Positions 4,585-8,567 of a stretch of DNA of 8,567 bases are shown piece by piece. How positions within the stretch are numbered: position 1 is the stretch's first letter; each line of letters begins with the position of its first letter. Source of the stretch: Streptosporangiaceae bacterium (GTDB taxonomy: Bacteria > Actinomycetota > Actinomycetes > Streptosporangiales > Streptosporangiaceae); contig JASIBJ010000684.1 of assembly GCA_030045215.1 (NCBI GenBank), forward strand, positions 1 to 8,567, given 5' to 3'. The position numbers were made by a program, and so were the translations under genes. Below the pieces are notes generated by a model, which worked only from the letters and a program-made list of their open reading frames with translations, searched no databases and was not told the DNA's origin.

Positions 4585-7203
4585 TCAGCGCCGCTTGACC
4601 GGCCCCATCCTCGCCAGCCGCAGCCACGTCAGCAGCGCGAAGACCAGGGAGAGCAGCACCATGATCGCCATGTCAAATAGCCATGTGCGCCCGTCGTGAT
4701 CCCACAACGGGTCGGTCTGGCCGCTCGCGATGGCCGTCGACGGCGCGCCCGCTTCCAGCGTAAGTGCGGCAGCTTCCCTGAGTGCCGGCAGCCGGATCGT
4801 CTGGCCGTGGCTGGCCGCAACGGTCACGGCGGTCGGCCCGCTGGCCGACAGCCTCGACGGACCTGAGGCGGTGGGCGGGGTTATTGCGTTCAGGTTCGAG
4901 GTCGAGCCGGCAGCCGCGTAGCCCCAGCGAGACGGGGAGATCCAGGAGGCCTGCTCCAGGCCGATCTTGCCGTGCAGCGGGAACACGCCACCGCTGAGGA
5001 CAACCTGGAACATTACGACCACCACCAGCAGCGGCATCGCCTTGTCTGAGGTATCCACCAGCGCCGAGATGAGGAGTCCGAGTGCCATCGAGGCGACCCC
5101 GAGGGCGAACATGGCCAGCATCAGCTCTACCAGCGGCAGGTGCGTCAGCAGCGCGCCGCGGCTGGGGAGCGGCCGCCCGGTCAGCCCGATCCCGACGAGC
5201 AGGACGGCCTGCACGCCGCTGAGCACGCCGAGGATCACTAGCTTGGACATCAGGTAGGCCCCGGCAGACAGGCCCGCCGCGCGCTCCCTGGAGTAGACCG
5301 ATCTTTCCTTGACGATCTCCCAGATAGCGTTGGCAGTTCCGCTGAGGCACGCCCCGACGGCGAGCACGAGCAACAGCGAGGTCGCGTCCACGTTGTTGGG
5401 GCCGGTTAGTCCCTTCGGGGCTGGGATCACCCTGACCAGCAGCCCAAGCGCCACCGGCAGTCCGGCGAGCACGCCCAGGAATAGCCGGTCGGATGCGATG
5501 ACGGACAGGTACCGGCGGCTCAGCGTGTACAGGTGGGACAACCCGCTCCTGGTCTTGGGTGCCGTCGTCGGCGCCTGCCGGGAGGCCGCCGGCGGCGTGG
5601 CGGCGGCGCTCAACTCGGCGGTGACGTAGCGGGTGTAGTACGGCGATGACCGGAACTCGGCTGCCCAGTCCCGGTCGGGCTGCGTCTCGAATGCCTGGAA
5701 TACCTCCGCCCAGCCATCCTTGCCGAAATGGCGCAGGCCGTCGGCGGGCGGCCCGAAGAAAGCCACTTTGCCGCCGGGTACCAGGACGAGGAGCCGGTCG
5801 CACAAATGCAGATTGGCCACACTGTGCGTGACCACGATGACCGTGCGGCCATCGTGGGCGAGGTTGGCCATCTGCTCCATGACCGACTTGTCCAGGCCGG
5901 GATCCAGTCCCGACGTCGGCTCGTCCAGGAACAGCAGCGACGGCTTGGTCAGCAGCTCCAGGGCCACATTGACACGCTTTTGCTGGCCCCCCGACAGCGC
6001 CGACGTGCGGGTATCGGCGTGCGCGGAGAGAGACAGCTCGCGCAGCACTTCGTCGATGCGGCGCTTGCGTTCCGGCTTGCTCGTATCCCGCGGGAAGCGC
6101 AGCCGGGCCGCGAACTCCAGGGCCCGCCTGACCGTCAGCTGCGTGTGCAGGATGTTCTCCTGCGGGACCAGGCCGATGCGGTGGCGAAGCTCCGCGTAGC
6201 TGCGGTACAGGTCCCGGCCGTCATAGAGCACCTGTCCCTCGGTCGCAGGCGCGATGCCGGTCAGCGCGCCGAGCAGGGTCGACTTGCCAGCGCCGCTCGG
6301 GCCGATCACACCGAGCAGGCAGCGCTCACCCAGCGGGAAGCTGACGCGATCGAGCAGCACCTTGCCGCCTGGCAGCCGGAAGGTGAGATCCTCAGCGCTG
6401 AGCGAGATGTCGCCGGTATCGAGGAACTCTTCCAGCTGGCTTCCGACTCTCCGGAATGTGGCCGGGCCGACGCCAATCAGGTCCGTCTCTGTCACAGGCG
6501 CCACGGTGATCCGCTGGCCGTTGAGGTACGTACCGTTATGGCTGTCGAGGTCGGCGATCTCGAACTCGCCTCGCTTCGTCCGGCGCAACTCGGCGTGATA
6601 CCGGGACACGCTCAGGTCCGAGACCACGACGTCGTTGTCGGCTGCGCGGCCGATGCGCAGCCGGGTCGTCGGCATCGCCAGCACTGCGCTTGGCGGCCGA
6701 TTCGAGCTGTACCGCTGCGGCGGGACGCGCACGGCCGGATCGGGCGCCGCATGTGGCGGGACACGCACGGGCGGATCGGGCGCCGCATGGGGCGAGCCTG
6801 GCCGGTTCGGCGGGGCCGCTGCGGGCAAGACCGGCGCCATGACGCGGTCGCCAGCTGGCGCCCTGACGCGATCGCCGGCCGGCACCACCGAGCAGTGCAG
6901 CTGAGGGCCATCGGCTGGATGCCCCAGGCGGACCAGGCAGTCCGGCGGGATGACCACCTGGCGGACGCGCTCGGTGCCCACGAACGTGCCGTTAGTGCTG
7001 CCGGAATCCTCGAGCAGCCACCGGCCGTCTTGCTGGCGCAGGACAGCGTGCCTCCAGGAGACTCGCGGATCGGCGACCACGATGTCTGAGTGCGGGTCGC
7101 GTCCCACGCAATAGCTGGCCGAGCCGTCAAACACCTTGTCCGAGCCCGCGGCGCGGACCCGGAGGCTTGAGCCGGCACCGCCGCCAGCAGGATCTATGAC
7201 CAT
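4585..7203 (-). CDS. FHA-FHA-ABC transporter, ATP-binding and permease fused (Rv1747-like)
   Basis: A half-transporter of ABCG layout (nucleotide-binding domain before membrane domain) preceded by two phosphothreonine-reading FHA domains, as in M. tuberculosis Rv1747. It has 872 aa from the chosen ATG. FHA1 (about 14-105): GR 34-35, S49xxH52, NG 71-72. A Pro/Ala/Arg linker with two 12-residue repeats (138-161). FHA2 (about 180-255): GR 185-186, S200xxH203, NG 223-224. ABC domain (about 270-490): Walker A GPSGAGKST 301-309, Q348, signature LSGGQQKR 403-410, Walker B LLFLDEP with D427/E428, His460; all catalytic positions are intact. A linker with four Thr (534-553) leads to six membrane helices (about 572-593, 607-628, 649-674, 683-716, 721-743, 842-862), with a roughly 100-residue external loop before the last. 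An ATG 17 codons upstream (7254) is also open; neither start has a Shine-Dalgarno. I prefer 7203 because FHA homology starts just after it and a TACAGT box lies 6 nt before it. The substrate is unknown; Rv1747 has been linked to cell-wall glycolipid export. Confidence 0.92.
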   Translation of the reverse strand: MVIDPAGGGAGSSLRVRAAGSDKVFDGSASYCVGRDPHSDIVVADPRVSWRHAVLRQQDGRWLLEDSGSTNGTFVGTERVRQVVIPPDCLVRLGHPADGPQLHCSVVPAGDRVRAPAGDRVMAPVLPAAAPPNRPGSPHAAPDPPVRVPPHAAPDPAVRVPPQRYSSNRPPSAVLAMPTTRLRIGRAADNDVVVSDLSVSRYHAELRRTKRGEFEIADLDSHNGTYLNGQRITVAPVTETDLIGVGPATFRRVGSQLEEFLDTGDISLSAEDLTFRLPGGKVLLDRVSFPLGERCLLGVIGPSGAGKSTLLGALTGIAPATEGQVLYDGRDLYRSYAELRHRIGLVPQENILHTQLTVRRALEFAARLRFPRDTSKPERKRRIDEVLRELSLSAHADTRTSALSGGQQKRVNVALELLTKPSLLFLDEPTSGLDPGLDKSVMEQMANLAHDGRTVIVVTHSVANLHLCDRLLVLVPGGKVAFFGPPADGLRHFGKDGWAEVFQAFETQPDRDWAAEFRSSPYYTRYVTAELSAAATPPAASRQAPTTAPKTRSGLSHLYTLSRRYLSVIASDRLFLGVLAGLPVALGLLVRVIPAPKGLTGPNNVDATSLLLVLAVGACLSGTANAIWEIVKERSVYSRERAAGLSAGAYLMSKLVILGVLSGVQAVLLVGIGLTGRPLPSRGALLTHLPLVELMLAMFALGVASMALGLLISALVDTSDKAMPLLVVVVMFQVVLSGGVFPLHGKIGLEQASWISPSRWGYAAAGSTSNLNAITPPTASGPSRLSASGPTAVTVAASHGQTIRLPALREAAALTLEAGAPSTAIASGQTDPLWDHDGRTWLFDMAIMVLLSLVFALLTWLRLARMGPVKRR
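6719..6789 (-). repeat. Two 36-bp repeats coding for a 12-residue unit in the inter-FHA linker
   Basis: Units at about 6721-6753 and 6757-6789 match in 31 of 33 bases with a period of 36. They encode PHAAPDPxVRVP twice. Next to them PAGDRV also occurs twice with an 8-residue period. These look like expandable disordered spacers. Confidence 0.75.
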
Positions 7204-7209
7204 GGGCCA

Positions 7210-7215
7210 ACTGTA
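7210..7215 (-). promoter_or_regulatory. Candidate -10 box giving a leaderless transporter mRNA
   Basis: Minus-strand TACAGT (fits TAnnnT) is followed by 6 nt and then the ATG at 7203, so transcription could begin at or next to the A of the start codon. Leaderless mRNAs are common in actinomycetes and would explain the absence of a Shine-Dalgarno. No convincing -35 was seen. Confidence 0.35.
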
Positions 7216-7277
7216 AAGCGCCTGATCCCCGGAAAGGATAGGCAATCGGGCCATTGTCGCAGCGTCGATATGGCCAT

Positions 7278-7306
7278 TTGCGGCACGCGGCCGGCCAGAC
7301 TAGATG
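7278..7306 (+). promoter_or_regulatory. Weak candidate promoter for the Ser/Thr kinase gene
   Basis: TTGCGG (7278-7283), 17 nt, TAGATG (7301-7306). Spacing is standard but both boxes are poor (3 of 6 each). It lies in the 166-bp spacer between the divergent transporter and kinase starts. No better plus-strand candidate was seen there. Confidence 0.2.
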
Positions 7307-7369
7307 CCGGCGGCACGGCGCATGCGGGCCTTCCCAAATACCCGCCGCGCGGCCGGACTGGAGGGAGCC

Positions 7370-8567
7370 GTGAGCGAGCAGGACCCAGACCTGGTAGCGG
7401 GCTCGCAGGTCGCCGGTTACCGGCTCGAAGAGCGGATCGGCCATGGCGGTATGGCGGTAGTGTTCCGTGCCTACGATTACCGGCTCGACCGGCAGGTTGC
7501 GCTGAAGGTCCTCAGCCCGGCGCTGGCCAGCGACGAGGCGTTCCGCCGCCGTTTCATCCGCGAATCCCGTTCGGCCGCCGCCGTCGATCATCCGCACATC
7601 ATCCCGATCTTCGAGGCAGGCGAGGCCGGCGGCGTTCTGTTCATCGCCATGCGGTTGGTGCGCGGCGGCGACGTCGGCTCACTCGTGCACCGGGTCGGGC
7701 CGCTGCCGGCGGACCGCGCGGCGGAGATCATCTCCCAGACCGCTTCCGCCCTGGACGCCGCGCACGTGCGCGGCCTTGTGCACCGGGACGTAAAGCCGGC
7801 CAACATGCTCCTGGACCGAAGCCAGGAAATCGACCGGCCGGACCACGTGTACCTGTCCGACTTCGGACTGAGCAAAGCTGCTCTCGCGGTCTCCGGCCTG
7901 ACTGCAGTCGGCCAGTTCCTCGGCACGCTCGACTACGTCGCTCCGGAGCAGATCGAGGGGGCGGCGGTCGATGGCCGCACCGATCAGTACGCGCTGGCGT
8001 GCGCGGCATTCGAGTTGCTCACCGGCGAGGCGCCGTTCGTTCGCGATGACGGTGTCGCCGTCATGTACGCGCATCTGCACGAGCCGCCACCCCGGCTGAG
8101 TGTGCGCAGGTCTGAGCTACCGGATGAGATCGACCAGATCATGGCAACGGCGCTGGCTAAGGCGCCAGCCGACCGCTACGGCAGTTGCCGGGAGTTTGCC
8201 GGCGCGTTCCGGCGTGCCTTGGGCCTCGCGGCCGGGCCTGACAGTGGCCCGCGGCCGGCGCACCCGGTCACCGAGATCGCGATGCCGGCTGCCGGCAGCG
8301 ATGCCCGTCCGCGCGGGGACGGTGGCGGTAACAGCGACAGGGCAGGACCGGCCGGACCCGCTCAGCCGGCAGTGCCCGCGCCAGCCGGGAGTGGGCACAC
8401 CGCCTACCTGCCAACGGGTCCGCAGGCTCGGACGCAGCCGACCGACCCGGCCGTCCCACAGCCCGCGGGTGCGGGCGAGCGCGGCGGGCTGACCGATGCC
8501 ACTGACGTGGCTTACGGCGGTGGTCCGGTCGGTGGCGAGCCCACCCAGCGACAGCCGACCGGTGGCG
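7370..8567 (+). CDS. Ser/Thr protein kinase, PknF-like, 3'-truncated by window edge
   Basis: This is a Hanks-type (PknB-family) kinase with 399 full codons visible and no stop. The GTG at 7370 follows GGAGGGAG (7360-7367). The kinase domain spans about 17-283: glycine loop IGHGGMAVVF (23-32), ATP lysine K46 (VALKVL), helix-C glutamate E65, catalytic HRDVKPANML (138-147, D140, K142, N145), DFG 164-166, GT at 185-186 in the activation segment, APE 191-193 and D205. All catalytic residues are present, so it should be active. Activation-loop Thr178 and nearby Ser/Thr are candidates for autophosphorylation. From about 285 the chain becomes a low-complexity Pro/Ala/Gly tail with recurring Thr (VTEI, LPTGP, QPTDP, LTDATD). 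This would be the juxtamembrane linker, but no membrane helix or sensor domain is reached before the edge. The divergent neighbour is an FHA-ABC transporter, its likely substrate and reader, as with PknF and Rv1747. Confidence 0.93.
   Translation, partial: MSEQDPDLVAGSQVAGYRLEERIGHGGMAVVFRAYDYRLDRQVALKVLSPALASDEAFRRRFIRESRSAAAVDHPHIIPIFEAGEAGGVLFIAMRLVRGGDVGSLVHRVGPLPADRAAEIISQTASALDAAHVRGLVHRDVKPANMLLDRSQEIDRPDHVYLSDFGLSKAALAVSGLTAVGQFLGTLDYVAPEQIEGAAVDGRTDQYALACAAFELLTGEAPFVRDDGVAVMYAHLHEPPPRLSVRRSELPDEIDQIMATALAKAPADRYGSCREFAGAFRRALGLAAGPDSGPRPAHPVTEIAMPAAGSDARPRGDGGGNSDRAGPAGPAQPAVPAPAGSGHTAYLPTGPQARTQPTDPAVPQPAGAGERGGLTDATDVAYGGGPVGGEPTQRQPTGG

Noticed and set aside
5728..7089. 453-codon plus-strand open frame
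   Set aside because: It lies wholly antisense to the FHA-ABC gene, whose motifs are intact. Its composition is typical of a GC-rich shadow frame and it has no recognisable domain.
7270..8049. 259-codon plus-strand open frame
   Set aside because: It overlaps the kinase gene in another frame. The kinase frame has all catalytic motifs and runs to the window edge.

Overview
The window is high-GC DNA with the features of an actinomycete chromosome: GTG starts, Shine-Dalgarno sequences complementary to the 16S tail, a Ser/Thr kinase next to an FHA-ABC transporter, a class I PPK2 and a secreted L,D-transpeptidase. I cannot name the genus. I see no mobile element, CRISPR array, tRNA or rRNA. It reads as an ordinary chromosomal housekeeping and stress/envelope region, not a defence or mobile island.

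Layout, left to right. (1) The 3' part of an RlmB/TrmH-type SpoU rRNA 2'-O-methyltransferase gene (+, cut by the left edge). (2) A 419-aa PCMT-like SAM methyltransferase (+, 837-2096) of the long actinobacterial kind seen in 'FxLD' RiPP loci, with no precursor peptide in view. (3) A minus-strand two-gene operon. It starts with a 90-aa helical protein with three 11-residue LEA-like repeats (3345-3073), followed with a GTGA overlap by a class I polyphosphate kinase 2 (3076-2093). A sequence fitting the Streptomyces SigB consensus (GNNT-N15-GGGTAT) lies in front of it. The PPK2 and methyltransferase genes are convergent and their stop codons overlap. (4) A 336-bp divergent spacer with a 16-bp perfect palindrome, an ECF-like promoter candidate and a 9-bp stem-loop. 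(5) A secreted L,D-transpeptidase (+, 3682-4494) with signal peptide, peptidoglycan-binding domain and YkuD domain. It is followed by a strong hairpin whose right arm lies in an 18-bp tandem duplication. (6) A large minus-strand gene (7203-4585) for an FHA-FHA-ABC-permease protein of the Rv1747 type. (7) Divergent from it, a PknF-like Ser/Thr kinase (+, 7370 to beyond the right edge).

How the genes may work together. The kinase and the FHA transporter are very likely a signalling pair, as PknF and Rv1747 are in Mycobacterium tuberculosis, but here they are divergent rather than in one operon. The LEA-like protein and PPK2 look like a stress operon (macromolecule protection plus polyphosphate/nucleotide balance). 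The L,D-transpeptidase is a cell-wall enzyme whose leader may carry an envelope-stress (ECF) promoter. The most interesting points are the kinase/transporter pair with its threonine-free inter-FHA linker, and the LEA-like/PPK2 operon with its SigB-like promoter. None of the promoter calls has been tested.
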